Of a stretch of DNA of 64,000 nt, positions 52,127 through 60,750 are shown in pieces; the first letter of the stretch is position 1; each line of letters opens with the position of its first letter. The stretch lies in the NCBI GenBank assembly GCA_037189645.1, contig JBBCIY010000010.1:1-64000 (forward strand). The letters run 5' to 3'. The notes beneath the pieces were generated by a model that saw only the letters and a list, made by a program, of their open reading frames with translations, was not told where the DNA came from and did no database searches. The DNA is from Taishania sp037189645 (GTDB lineage Bacteria; Bacteroidota; Bacteroidia; Flavobacteriales_D; Crocinitomicaceae). The translations under genes were made by a program, and so were the position numbers.

Positions 52127-53245
52127 CTACTTTCTTTTGACAGTCCCATCTTCAGAAATTACCAGCTCAGCCTCCGGGATGTCCAGTTCCGTCAATTGCC
52201 TGATTTCCTGGATCGCCTTACCTGTTTCATCCAGAACGGGACCTCCTTCTCCTTCCTGTTTTATCGCAACGATCTTTGCTTCAAGGAACCGGCCGCTTTT
52301 GTCGGTAAACACCTTTACAACCGGAGCTACTCCCAAAGAGCCTTTCAGGTTAAAACGCCCATAAGTTGCAAAATTTCCCAGGCTGTACGCGATAAAGCGG
52401 TCTTTATACAGGTCGATGGCACGTGTCAGGTGCGGACCATGGCCAAACACAATATCAGCCCCTGCATCAATCACAACACGGGAAAATTCATAGGGATTTC
52501 CCCTGTCTTCCCCCAGGAACAACTCTTTTTTCCGGGTGATCCGTTTATAATTTGCTCCTTCAGCTCCCCCATGAAAAGAGACGATCACAACGTCGCAGAT
52601 GGAATCCAGGTGGCGCACTATTCTTCGCGCATTGTCATAGTCATTGATTTTTTGCGTTCCATTATTGGGTGCAAACGCGCAAAACCCGAAACGGATTCCT
52701 TCCCTTTCAAACGTCGAATAAGGGTATTTTTCCAATCCCGCGAAAGCAATGTCCGCGGAATCCAGCAACCGGGCCGTGTTTTCCCTTCCCGTATCACCAA
52801 AATCCCCAACATGATTGTTTGCAATGCTCAAGACATCAAAACCCGCATCTTTCAGGTAACCGACATAATGATCCGGGCTTTTGAATGCATAACAAACAGC
52901 CGGGTTCTGGCATTTCTTCACCTCTCCCTTGCCGGTCAGCAACACGCCTTCCAGGTTTCCGAACGTAACGGTAGCGTCCAGCAGGATACTTTTTACAGGA
53001 GTTAATAATTCTCTTCCATCCTCCGGAGGAAGATAGCTTTCAGACGGAAAGTTTGTCCCCAGCATAATATCTCCTACCCCGATGATCGAGACCGTATCTT
53101 TCCCGGGATCATCCGTGTCATTTGTCCAGGCATTCAGCCAGGATAATTCAGAAAGCTGCACCGGAAACCTGGATTCGATCTCAGGCAGCGAAAAGAAAAA
53201 CAGAAAAGGAGACAGCAAAAGGGCCGTTTGTTTCGTCATATCCAT
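52127..53245 (-). CDS. CapA-family protein (poly-gamma-glutamate synthesis-type metallophosphoesterase fold)
   Basis: A 372-residue exported protein. A signal-like hydrophobic start (about 7-17) leads to a PGA_cap domain with the metal-ligand motifs GDIMLGTNF (near 57), SIANNHVGDFG (near 140), VSFHGGAEG and FGHGPHLTRAI (near 265). CapA is needed for poly-gamma-glutamate capsules in Bacillus, but most bacterial relatives have no capBC genes nearby, as here, and their substrate is unknown. Confidence 0.9.
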   Translation of the reverse strand: MDMTKQTALLLSPFLFFFSLPEIESRFPVQLSELSWLNAWTNDTDDPGKDTVSIIGVGDIMLGTNFPSESYLPPEDGRELLTPVKSILLDATVTFGNLEGVLLTGKGEVKKCQNPAVCYAFKSPDHYVGYLKDAGFDVLSIANNHVGDFGDTGRENTARLLDSADIAFAGLEKYPYSTFEREGIRFGFCAFAPNNGTQKINDYDNARRIVRHLDSICDVVIVSFHGGAEGANYKRITRKKELFLGEDRGNPYEFSRVVIDAGADIVFGHGPHLTRAIDLYKDRFIAYSLGNFATYGRFNLKGSLGVAPVVKVFTDKSGRFLEAKIVAIKQEGEGGPVLDETGKAIQEIRQLTELDIPEAELVISEDGTVKRK

Positions 53246-53261
53246 GGGGTTAATTCTGGTA

Positions 53262-53269
53262 CAAAAGTA
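53262..53269 (-). promoter_or_regulatory. -7 element (TACTTTTG) for capA-like gene
   Basis: A perfect TAnnTTTG match on the minus strand 16 bp before the start at 53245. Confidence 0.65.
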
Positions 53270-53315
53270 GCAAAATACAGTCTAATAGTGTTTTATTTCA
53301 CCGGATTAAAATGAT

Positions 53316-53323
53316 TACCTTTG
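53316..53323 (+). promoter_or_regulatory. -7 element (TACCTTTG) for the histidine kinase at 53336
   Basis: A perfect TAnnTTTG match 12 bp before the ATG at 53336; it excludes the earlier start at 53321. Confidence 0.65.
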
Positions 53324-53335
53324 CCCGGTAAGCGT

Positions 53336-54229
53336 ATGAAAAAAAACACATCCATATTCTTTTATTTCCTGAGCTTATACGTCATTGCTCAGTTTGTCTG
53401 GTGGGGCTTCCACATTCTTGACCTGACCGATCAGGTAGCTGGAAACACTCCGAAGGGAAACAGAAGAATGATCATGATCATCGGGGAAGGGGCCGTTTTC
53501 CTTGCCATTCTGGTCTTCGGAATCATCCGGATCAGGAGAAGCATCCGGAAAGAACTGGAATTCTCACGGAACCAGAACAACTTTCTCCTGTCCGTCACCC
53601 ACGAATTAAAAACTCCCATCGCCAGCACGAAGCTCTACCTTCAAACACTGCAAAAACGCACTATCAACGAAGAAAAGCGGGAAGAAATCCTTACAAAAAC
53701 ACTGCAGCAGAACGAACAGCTCGAACGGCTGATCGATAACATCCTCAATGCATCCCGCCTGGAAAACAAGCGCCTCGTATTGCACCAGGAAGAAACCAAT
53801 GTTTCCGCGTTTCTCAACAGCATCTTTGAGCGCTATGCACGACAATACCCACACATTCCCTTTGTGAATGGCATTCAACCGGATATTACCGCCGAGATCG
53901 ACCCGTTCATCTTTGAAACCATTGTCAATAACCTCATCGAAAATGCCATAAAATATGCCGGAAATGACGGTCCGGTTACAATTGAACTGGTAAAAAATGA
54001 GAAACTGACTGTACGGGTAAAAGACAGCGGTCCGGGAATCCCTCTGCCGCACAGGAAAGACATTTTTAAAAAGTTTTACCGCGTAGGCAACGAAGAAACA
54101 CGGACACAAAAAGGATCGGGACTGGGATTATTTATTGCCAAAGAGCTGTCACGCCTGCACAAAGGACTGATCAAATATTACGACAACGATCCCAGGGGAG
54201 CCGTTTTTGAGCTGTCATTAAATACGTAA
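53336..54229 (+). CDS. Sensor histidine kinase without a sensor domain
   Basis: A 297-residue inner-membrane kinase. Two helices (about 6-27 and 46-66) are separated by only about 20 residues, so no periplasmic sensor domain exists. The HisKA domain holds phosphorylated H89 in SVTHELKTPIAS, and the HATPase has the N box LIENAIKYA, DSGPGIP and a GSGLGLFIAKEL glycine motif. No response regulator is next to it; the downstream gene is a 140-residue unknown protein. Its partner must be elsewhere. Input may come from the membrane or from another protein. Confidence 0.94.
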   Translation: MKKNTSIFFYFLSLYVIAQFVWWGFHILDLTDQVAGNTPKGNRRMIMIIGEGAVFLAILVFGIIRIRRSIRKELEFSRNQNNFLLSVTHELKTPIASTKLYLQTLQKRTINEEKREEILTKTLQQNEQLERLIDNILNASRLENKRLVLHQEETNVSAFLNSIFERYARQYPHIPFVNGIQPDITAEIDPFIFETIVNNLIENAIKYAGNDGPVTIELVKNEKLTVRVKDSGPGIPLPHRKDIFKKFYRVGNEETRTQKGSGLGLFIAKELSRLHKGLIKYYDNDPRGAVFELSLNT

Positions 54230-54233
54230 TGCG

Positions 54234-54656
54234 ATGACCGGAACATGGATTGGTACATACCAGCACAAAAGCAAATACACCCCGGCAGAAATACGGAATC
54301 AGCCGATCGGGTTCACACTGGAAATTCTTGACTTTGATGGAATCAATTTTTCCGGAACTGTTGAAGATCATGCAGGGACCGGAGGAACCCGCGGGATCGG
54401 GAAAATAGAAGGAAAAATCAAAAACAGTAACGTCTGGTTTATCAAAATAATGCCAATCAGAACTATTTTGCTGGGGAATAAGGTCATTGAAGAAAACAAG
54501 CCTCACAGAAAGATATATTATTCAGGAACTTACAAACAAAATTCCGTGCAAGGAACCTGGAAATTCAAAGCTGGTTTTGGCAGAGTCAATCAGAAAATCG
54601 TTTTTTTCCCTCCCGTAAAAGGAACCTGGGAAATGGAAAAAAGGGAGGATACATAA
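54234..54656 (+). CDS. Hypothetical protein, 140 aa
   Basis: A 140-residue protein with no signal peptide or membrane helix. It has many aromatic and Gly/Thr residues in a strand-rich pattern, with two internal similar units (TGTWIGTYQH... and YYSGTYKQNSVQGTWKF...; also VKGTWEMEK), which suggests a small beta-barrel. I do not recognise a family. It begins 4 bp after the kinase gene and is probably co-transcribed with it. Confidence 0.7.
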   Translation: MTGTWIGTYQHKSKYTPAEIRNQPIGFTLEILDFDGINFSGTVEDHAGTGGTRGIGKIEGKIKNSNVWFIKIMPIRTILLGNKVIEENKPHRKIYYSGTYKQNSVQGTWKFKAGFGRVNQKIVFFPPVKGTWEMEKREDT

Positions 54657-54703
54657 TTTTTGCATGCAAGCGGGTTATCCGCTTTTTCAATCCATTTTCC
54701 TAT

Positions 54704-54711
54704 TACCTTTG
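54704..54711 (+). promoter_or_regulatory. -7 element (TACCTTTG) for gpmI, leaderless
   Basis: A perfect TAnnTTTG match that ends four bases before the ATG at 54716. Confidence 0.65.
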
Positions 54712-54715
54712 CGCT

Positions 54716-56236
54716 ATGAAAGATCATTTCGGGTTAATTATTCTGGACGGTTGGGGAATCGGTGACAAATCTCATTCAGATGCGGTTTTCAATGCGAAAA
54801 CTCCCTACATGGACTACCTGATGCAGGAGTATCCCAATGCCACGTTGCTGACAAGCGGCGAAAATGTAGGTTTGCCTGACGGGCAAATGGGCAATTCGGA
54901 AGTGGGCCATCTGAACATCGGGGCCGGAAGAATCGTTTACCAGGAATTGACCCGGATCAATAAATCTATCCGGGAAGGCGAATTATTCCAGAATCAGACC
55001 TTGTTCGATGCCTTCAGTTATGCAAAAATCAATAACAGGAAGGTACATTTCATCGGGTTGGTTTCCAAGGGTGGAGTGCACAGCTCACAGGAGCATTTGT
55101 ATTCGCTTTGCAGCATGGCGCAATCAAACGGATTGAGTGATGTTTTTGTACACGCATTTACAGATGGCAGGGACTGCGACCCGAAAAGCGGGCTCCAATT
55201 CCTGATAGAGCTGGAAAACAACCTGAAAGATTCTACCGGGAAAATAGCTTCCGTAATCGGGCGCTATTATGCCATGGACAGAGACAAACGGTGGGAACGT
55301 ATCAAAAAAACGTATGACCTGCTGGTGAAAGGAACCGGAACGCCATTTGCAAGTGTGCAGGACGCCATCACTCATTCCTATGAAAACAATATCACTGACG
55401 AGTTTGTCGACGCTTCGGTGATTATCAATCCTGACGGAACACCAGTTGCCGTAATTGAAGAAGGCGATGTGGTCATTAACTTCAACTTCCGTACAGACCG
55501 GCCCAGAGAAATCACGATTGCACTGACACAGCAGGATTTCCCTGAGCTGGGAATGCACAAACTGAACTTATATTACGTTACGATGACCAATTACGACGCA
55601 ACATTTGAAAATGTGCACGTTGTATTTGAAAAAGACAACCTGAAAAATACCCTGGGAGAAGTCCTTTCAAAAGTTGACAAAACGCAGGTTCGCATCGCGG
55701 AAACTGAAAAATACCCGCATGTCACCTTCTTTTTCAACGGGGGAAGAGAAGAAGAATTTCCTTTGGAAAGCAGGATCCTGGTCAATTCTCCAAAGGTAGC
55801 CACTTACGATCTGCAACCCGAAATGAGCGCTCCGGAAGTCACACACAGGATCTGCGATGCAATTGAGAACAAGCAGCCGAATTTCATCTGCCTGAATTTT
55901 GCAAACCCGGACATGGTCGGCCATACCGGTGTTTACAGTGCCATCATAAAAGCAGTGGAAACCGTCGATGCCTGCCTGAAAGAAGTTGTCGAAACCGGTT
56001 TAAAGCACGGTTACGAATTCCTGATCATTGCCGACCACGGAAATGCAGATTATGCCATCAATCCTGACGGTTCACCGAATACGGCCCACTCCCTGAATCC
56101 TGTCCCGATGATCCTGGTGACCAACGACAAAGACCTGGAGCTCAGAAACGGGATCTTAGCCGACGTAGCTCCGACAATTCTGCGCAGGATGAACATTGCC
56201 GCGCCAATCGAAATGACAGGGGAATCTTTGGTGTAA
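54716..56236 (+). CDS. gpmI: 2,3-bisphosphoglycerate-independent phosphoglycerate mutase
   Basis: A 506-residue cytoplasmic metalloenzyme that interconverts 3- and 2-phosphoglycerate in glycolysis. The alkaline-phosphatase-like core has D11, the phosphorylated Ser61 in GQMGNSEVGHLNIGAGR, and metal ligands near DMVGHTG (about 400) and ADHGNADYAI (about 440). The inserted phosphotransferase domain spans about 75-300 (VHAFTDGRDCDPKSG, GRYYAMDRDKRWER). Length fits the family. Single-gene unit, convergent with corA. Confidence 0.96.
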   Translation: MKDHFGLIILDGWGIGDKSHSDAVFNAKTPYMDYLMQEYPNATLLTSGENVGLPDGQMGNSEVGHLNIGAGRIVYQELTRINKSIREGELFQNQTLFDAFSYAKINNRKVHFIGLVSKGGVHSSQEHLYSLCSMAQSNGLSDVFVHAFTDGRDCDPKSGLQFLIELENNLKDSTGKIASVIGRYYAMDRDKRWERIKKTYDLLVKGTGTPFASVQDAITHSYENNITDEFVDASVIINPDGTPVAVIEEGDVVINFNFRTDRPREITIALTQQDFPELGMHKLNLYYVTMTNYDATFENVHVVFEKDNLKNTLGEVLSKVDKTQVRIAETEKYPHVTFFFNGGREEEFPLESRILVNSPKVATYDLQPEMSAPEVTHRICDAIENKQPNFICLNFANPDMVGHTGVYSAIIKAVETVDACLKEVVETGLKHGYEFLIIADHGNADYAINPDGSPNTAHSLNPVPMILVTNDKDLELRNGILADVAPTILRRMNIAAPIEMTGESLV

Positions 56237-56262
56237 TTGTCACTTGTACATCGTCAATTACA

Positions 56263-57276
56263 CTATCTCTTCCTGTCCAGCCATCCTCTTTTTTTGAAAT
56301 AAAACAGCAGTGCACCGGCAATTACGATCATCACACCCCATGTAATGTAATAACCGTATTTCATCTTTAATTCGGGCATATTCTCGAAATTCATTCCGTA
56401 AATCCCCGCAACGAATGTCAACGGGATAAAGATCGTGCTCACAATCGTCAGGAGTTTCATGATTTCATTCATCCGCTGGCCTTGTACCGCGTAATACAGG
56501 TTGGTCAAGCCTTCCAATGCGTTTTTATTGGATTCTATTTCTTCCAGGATACTGATGCAATTATTTTTCAGGTCTGTATAATAGTGATGTGTCTCCTTCT
56601 TAAAAAGCGGGCTTTTCGAGCTTTCAAGCGCGATTGAGATTTCTTTCAGCGGAGCCACAATCCTTCTCAATTCCATCAGCTTCCGCTTTTGCAGCTCAAT
56701 ATTGGATAAGATCTTCGGATTGGATGTCTTGGTGATCTTTGAATCCAGGTCTTCAATCGCCGATGTATTGAGGTCCATTACTTCATAATAATTATCGATG
56801 ATCGCGTCCAGCATCCGGTACAACAGGAAATCAGCACCTTTCTCCCGTATGATTCCCTTGCTGTTCTCCAGCCTGTCACGCACAGATGCAAAATAGTCCG
56901 AAGGTTTTGACTGGAAGGAGAAAAGGTAATTTTGCCCCAGGATAAAACTCAACTGCTCCTGGTGAAAACGGTATACTCCTGCTGAAGACGGAACAGCAGA
57001 GCGAATTGTGAAGAACAGATAATTCCCGAAATCTTCAAACTGCGGCCGGTTGTCTTTTTCCCGGATGTTCTGAAATACAAGGCTGTTATAGTTTTCCTTT
57101 TTGCAGAATTTTTCAATCACAGGCAGGTCATCCATTACATAAAAATTCACCCAGGCGGTCTTGTCTTCGGGGATAGACTGTATCGAAAACGTTTCAATAA
57201 ATGATTCTGTGCTGAACTTTTCCTTTACCAGCTCTTCCTTATTGAACCGGTAGAAATGCCCGTGAGATTGCGTCAT
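56263..57276 (-). CDS. corA: CorA-family magnesium/cobalt transporter
   Basis: A 337-residue inner-membrane channel. The cytoplasmic N-terminal part and long stalk helix (about 200-265) precede two C-terminal helices (about 270-288 and 305-325); the selectivity motif GMN is in IYGMNFENMP between them. The positively charged C terminus (KKRGWLDRKR) is typical. It moves Mg2+ and perhaps Co2+ or Ni2+ inward. The leader is about 40 bases, too short for a magnesium riboswitch. Confidence 0.95.
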   Translation of the reverse strand: MTQSHGHFYRFNKEELVKEKFSTESFIETFSIQSIPEDKTAWVNFYVMDDLPVIEKFCKKENYNSLVFQNIREKDNRPQFEDFGNYLFFTIRSAVPSSAGVYRFHQEQLSFILGQNYLFSFQSKPSDYFASVRDRLENSKGIIREKGADFLLYRMLDAIIDNYYEVMDLNTSAIEDLDSKITKTSNPKILSNIELQKRKLMELRRIVAPLKEISIALESSKSPLFKKETHHYYTDLKNNCISILEEIESNKNALEGLTNLYYAVQGQRMNEIMKLLTIVSTIFIPLTFVAGIYGMNFENMPELKMKYGYYITWGVMIVIAGALLFYFKKRGWLDRKR

Positions 57277-57323
57277 AACACTCGTTTGTTGCAGTTATAA
57301 AAGATAAAGTTATTGATTTTTGG

Positions 57324-57352
57324 CAAAGTTATCCATAAAATATCGGAATCAA
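57324..57352 (-). promoter_or_regulatory. Promoter of corA
   Basis: On the minus strand a -33 TTG (57350-57352) and a perfect -7 TAACTTTG (57324-57331) are 18 bp apart. Confidence 0.72.
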
Positions 57353-57417
57353 CCGGATTTACAGCATTTACTGTAATCCGTAACGGATGTATTTGCAGCA
57401 AAAAATCACCACCCGGG

Positions 57418-57446
57418 TTGTAGAACATGACTTTATACTAACTTTG
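57418..57446 (+). promoter_or_regulatory. Promoter of the phosphatase gene, leaderless
   Basis: A -33 TTG (57418-57420) and a perfect -7 TAACTTTG (57439-57446) are 18 bp apart; the -7 element ends four bases before the ATG at 57451. Confidence 0.75.
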
Positions 57447-57450
57447 TGAC

Positions 57451-57915
57451 ATGAGAATTCTAATGGTTTGCCTGGGAAACATCTGCCGTTCACCAATGGC
57501 TGACGGTTTGCTCCGGAAAAAAGTAAAAGAAGAGAGGCTGGATGTGTTTGTCGATTCAGCAGGAACATCCGATTATCACATCGGCGAAGCGCCTGATCAG
57601 AGGATGCGGGAAACAGCAAAAAAATCAGGCTGCCCGATCGATGAACTGAGAGCCCGGCAGTTTTCTGTTCAGGATTTTTATGATTTCGATATCATTTACG
57701 CGATGGACTCCAGCAATTATACCAACATCCTTGCTTTGGCAAGAAATGAGCATGACGCGGCAAAGGTCCGCCTGGTACTGAATGAATTGTATCCCGGTGA
57801 AAACCGTGCGGTTCCGGATCCTTATTTCGGCGGCGAACAAGGTTTTACCGATGTATTCAGGATGCTGGATGAGGCAACGGATGTAATAATCAACAATTTG
57901 AAAAATGGCAGGTAA
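57451..57915 (+). CDS. Low-molecular-weight protein-tyrosine phosphatase
   Basis: A 154-residue cytoplasmic phosphatase of the LMW-PTP family (arsenate-reductase-like fold). The phosphate-binding loop CX5R is C7 to R13 in VCLGNICRSP, and the general acid is D123 in VPDPYFGG. It dephosphorylates tyrosines; family members often regulate capsule kinases, but no such kinase is nearby. It overlaps the next gene by 11 bp. Confidence 0.94.
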   Translation: MRILMVCLGNICRSPMADGLLRKKVKEERLDVFVDSAGTSDYHIGEAPDQRMRETAKKSGCPIDELRARQFSVQDFYDFDIIYAMDSSNYTNILALARNEHDAAKVRLVLNELYPGENRAVPDPYFGGEQGFTDVFRMLDEATDVIINNLKNGR

Positions 57916-58609
57916 ATTATATATGATCCCTACGACATTGGGAGGAGAACAGATCAATGACGTCATCCCGGAAAGTGTGCAGCAGCTCGTTTCAGGCTTG
58001 CGTCATTTCGTGGTGGAAGACATTAAAAGCGCCAGGAGGTACCTGCGTCGTATAGACCGGAATTTCCCGATTGATGATTCTGTGTTTTTCGAGCTGAACA
58101 AACGTACAGAACTGAAAGACCTGGGCAGGTTCTTAAAACCCGCAAAAGAAGGACATTCCATCGGGGTGATCTCCGAAGCAGGATGTCCCGGAATCGCCGA
58201 TCCCGGGGCGGAACTGGTTGCTTTAGCACATGAAACAGGAATCCGCGTTGCTCCTTTGACCGGCCCCTCCTCCATTTTACTGGCATTGATGGGAAGCGGC
58301 TTTTCCGGTCAGGAATTTACATTCCATGGTTACCTTCCCAAAGACAGGAAAGAACGTGTGAAACGTTTAAAAGATTTTGAAGCAGATACCCGCAGAACAG
58401 GACATACACATATTTTTATGGATACTCCTTTCCGGAATATGAATGTGCTGGATGACCTCCTGAACGAACTGGCCGATACAACCTTACTGTGTATCGCCTC
58501 CAATATCACACTTCCTGACGAATCTGTCTGGACAATGACTGTGGAAAACTGGCGGGAGAAAGCATACGACCTGAGTAAAAAACCAACGATGTTCCTGATC
58601 GGAAGGTAG
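57905..58609 (+). CDS. SAM-dependent methyltransferase, tetrapyrrole/RsmI-like family
   Basis: A 234-residue protein of the tetrapyrrole-methylase superfamily. The family motifs SEAGCPGIADPGAELVALAH (about 95-115) and PLTGPSSILLALMGSGFSG (about 120-138) bind SAM. The full RsmI enzyme is about 280 residues; this protein is shorter at the C terminus, as in the second RsmI-like group that Bacteroidota carry beside true RsmI. Target, rRNA or other, is not known. Its start lies inside the phosphatase gene. Confidence 0.88.
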   Translation: MAGKLYMIPTTLGGEQINDVIPESVQQLVSGLRHFVVEDIKSARRYLRRIDRNFPIDDSVFFELNKRTELKDLGRFLKPAKEGHSIGVISEAGCPGIADPGAELVALAHETGIRVAPLTGPSSILLALMGSGFSGQEFTFHGYLPKDRKERVKRLKDFEADTRRTGHTHIFMDTPFRNMNVLDDLLNELADTTLLCIASNITLPDESVWTMTVENWREKAYDLSKKPTMFLIGR

Positions 58610-58697
58610 GCTTATACCTGCAGGCTTTGAAAGAAATCAGTAAAGGAAGACCGGTCCGGAAACACGTTCATTCTGTAACGGGTTAAATTACTTTCAG

Positions 58698-58705
58698 TAC
58701 CTTTG
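58698..58705 (+). promoter_or_regulatory. -7 element (TACCTTTG) for the RecD-like helicase gene
   Basis: A perfect TAnnTTTG match 25 bp before the ATG at 58731. Confidence 0.65.
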
Positions 58706-58730
58706 GAAAAAGGAATTTTCCGTACGAATA

Positions 58731-60164
58731 ATGAGCACCACAACTCCGTTCAAGCAACAGCTGCAGCAGCAATTTCAATTCAGCTTCACCCGGGATCAGT
58801 CGAACTGTGTGGATCAGCTGGAATTATTTTTGAAGGACAGAGCACCTTACGGCGCATTTTTGCTGAGCGGATATGCCGGAACGGGCAAAACAAGCTTGCT
58901 TGGAGCATTTATCCGGACACTTACGCATTATAAGATCCGTACCACATTGCTGGCTCCGACAGGAAAAGCCGCAAAGGTTCTCAGCTCAAAGAGTGGTCAA
59001 AGAGCGTTTACCATCCACAAAATGATCTACCGCCGGAAGAGTAAAACGGATGATCTCAGCGCAATACAATTGGCCCCCAACCTGCAAAAAAATACGGTTT
59101 TTATCGTCGATGAAGCATCCATGATCGGCGACTACACCCTGACTGACGGAAATGTCAACCAACGAAACCTGCTGGAAGACCTGCTTGAATATGTGTTTAA
59201 GGGAGTGAATTGCAAATTGATCTTATTGGGAGATACCGGGCAGCTGCCACCTGTCGGATCTACATTCTCACCTGCCTTGAACCGTGAATACCTGGAAAAC
59301 CATTACCCACGGCTTACTATTTATTCCGCAAAATTAAATGAAGTTTTACGGCAACAGGAAGATTCCGATATTTTAGCGAACGCAACAAAGCTACGTAAAA
59401 CAAAAGCCGCGTTTCCAAAACTCACAGTCAAAAAAAGCGGGGACGTTGAGCTGGTCAGCGGGACAGAGCTGCAGGATATACTGGAGTCGTCATTTTCCAA
59501 TTTTGGAACGGAAGATACCATTCTTATCACACGTTCCAATAAACGCTGCAATGAATACAACAAACAGATCCGTGCACGGGTTTTCTGGTACGAGGAACAA
59601 TTGTGCAACGGCGACCTGCTGATGGTTGTGAAAAATAATTATCACTGGCTGAAAGACGAGCCTGAAATGGGATTCATTGCCAACGGTGAAACAATGATCA
59701 TAAAACGTGTAATCCGGTACGAACACCTCTATGGATTTGAATTCGCCCGCTTACTGGCCATCTTCCCGGATTATGAACAGCTTGGAGAGCAGGAAGTACT
59801 GGTGCACGTCGAATCCCTGACCTGTGAGGGGGCCTCGCTTTCCAGGAGCCGGTTAAAAGAGCTGTTCTTCGAGGTGGAAAAAGATTACCTCTATGAGCAC
59901 AACAAAAAGAAGCGGTATGAACTGATCCTGTCCAACCCGTATTTCAACGCCCTGCAGGTAAAATACGCCTATGCCGTGACCTGTCATAAATCACAGGGAG
60001 GACAATGGGAGCACGTTTTTATCGATGTGGGTTACCTGCCGGAAGACCTCGACAAAGAAGAATACAATCGCTGGCTGTACACGGCACTGACACGGGCAAA
60101 ATCAAAAGTGTACCTGGTAAATTTCCCGGAGGAACAGCTGACGGCAAGCAAGAAGCCCCAATAG
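58731..60164 (+). CDS. RecD-like ATP-dependent DNA helicase
   Basis: A 477-residue superfamily 1B helicase. Walker A is GYAGTGKT (47-54), Walker B is VFIVDEASMIGD (about 123-134), and motif III is LLGDTGQLPPVG. The C-terminal UvrD_C_2 domain has TCHKSQGGQW (motif V) and YTALTRAKSKVYLV (motif VI). The first 20 residues are short and Gln-rich, and the N-terminal RecD2 domains are missing. So it is a compact core helicase, involved in DNA repair or recombination by family inference. Confidence 0.92.
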   Translation: MSTTTPFKQQLQQQFQFSFTRDQSNCVDQLELFLKDRAPYGAFLLSGYAGTGKTSLLGAFIRTLTHYKIRTTLLAPTGKAAKVLSSKSGQRAFTIHKMIYRRKSKTDDLSAIQLAPNLQKNTVFIVDEASMIGDYTLTDGNVNQRNLLEDLLEYVFKGVNCKLILLGDTGQLPPVGSTFSPALNREYLENHYPRLTIYSAKLNEVLRQQEDSDILANATKLRKTKAAFPKLTVKKSGDVELVSGTELQDILESSFSNFGTEDTILITRSNKRCNEYNKQIRARVFWYEEQLCNGDLLMVVKNNYHWLKDEPEMGFIANGETMIIKRVIRYEHLYGFEFARLLAIFPDYEQLGEQEVLVHVESLTCEGASLSRSRLKELFFEVEKDYLYEHNKKKRYELILSNPYFNALQVKYAYAVTCHKSQGGQWEHVFIDVGYLPEDLDKEEYNRWLYTALTRAKSKVYLVNFPEEQLTASKKPQ

Positions 60165-60215
60165 CCCAAAACACTGAATTAACAGTATTTTAAGTCCGGG
60201 TTGTGTCAAAAAGCG

Positions 60216-60223
60216 TAATTTTG
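60216..60223 (+). promoter_or_regulatory. -7 element (TAATTTTG) for the DUF4920 gene
   Basis: A perfect TAnnTTTG match 26 bp before the GTG start at 60250. Confidence 0.65.
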
Positions 60224-60249
60224 CAGAATAATCAATTAAAAACAATACT

Positions 60250-60744
60250 GTGAAAAAGTTTATTTTCCCGTTTGTAGTGACAGCGTTACTGGCTGCATGT
60301 TCGGGAACTTCCGGCAATGCGGAAAATACCGAACGCAAGATCGAACTGGGTGAAGCTTACGGACCTGTAGAAGTAGATACTGCCCAGGCTGTGACAATCC
60401 AGGAATTTTTCAGTGATTTCGAACAGCAGGACAGCACAGGAGTGTACACGGTCGAAGGAAAGATCGTGCAAATCTGCCAGAGTGCGGGCTGCTGGGTTGG
60501 TATTGACAAAGGAAACGGTGACTATTTCATGGTCCGCTTCAAAGATCACTTTACCATTCCACTGGATACCGAAATGGGGACGGAAGCCTATTTTCACGGC
60601 GTAGCCAGATGGGATTCCACTACTGTTGAAGAATTACGCCACATCGCCCGTGAAGAAGGGAAATCAAACGAAGAGATCGAAGCGATCACAGACCCGGAAT
60701 ACAGCTTTGATTTTATCGCGGACGGAATTGTACTGAAGAAATAA
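60250..60744 (+). CDS. DUF4920 lipoprotein
   Basis: A 164-residue lipoprotein with Cys17 (LLAACSG) and a GTG start. The mature domain is DUF4920, recognisable from the KIVQICQSAGCWVGID stretch with two cysteines and the FMVRFKDHFTIPLD strand pair. It is an OB-fold-like exported domain found beside redox and signalling genes in Bacteroidota; role unknown, and the CxxxxxC pair could bind a metal or form a disulfide. The histidine kinase gene follows after 6 bp. Confidence 0.85.
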   Translation: MKKFIFPFVVTALLAACSGTSGNAENTERKIELGEAYGPVEVDTAQAVTIQEFFSDFEQQDSTGVYTVEGKIVQICQSAGCWVGIDKGNGDYFMVRFKDHFTIPLDTEMGTEAYFHGVARWDSTTVEELRHIAREEGKSNEEIEAITDPEYSFDFIADGIVLKK

Positions 60745-60750
60745 CGGACT

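Noticed and set aside
57277..57323. Magnesium riboswitch upstream of corA
   Set aside because: The predicted leader is about 40 bases, too short for any known magnesium-sensing riboswitch.
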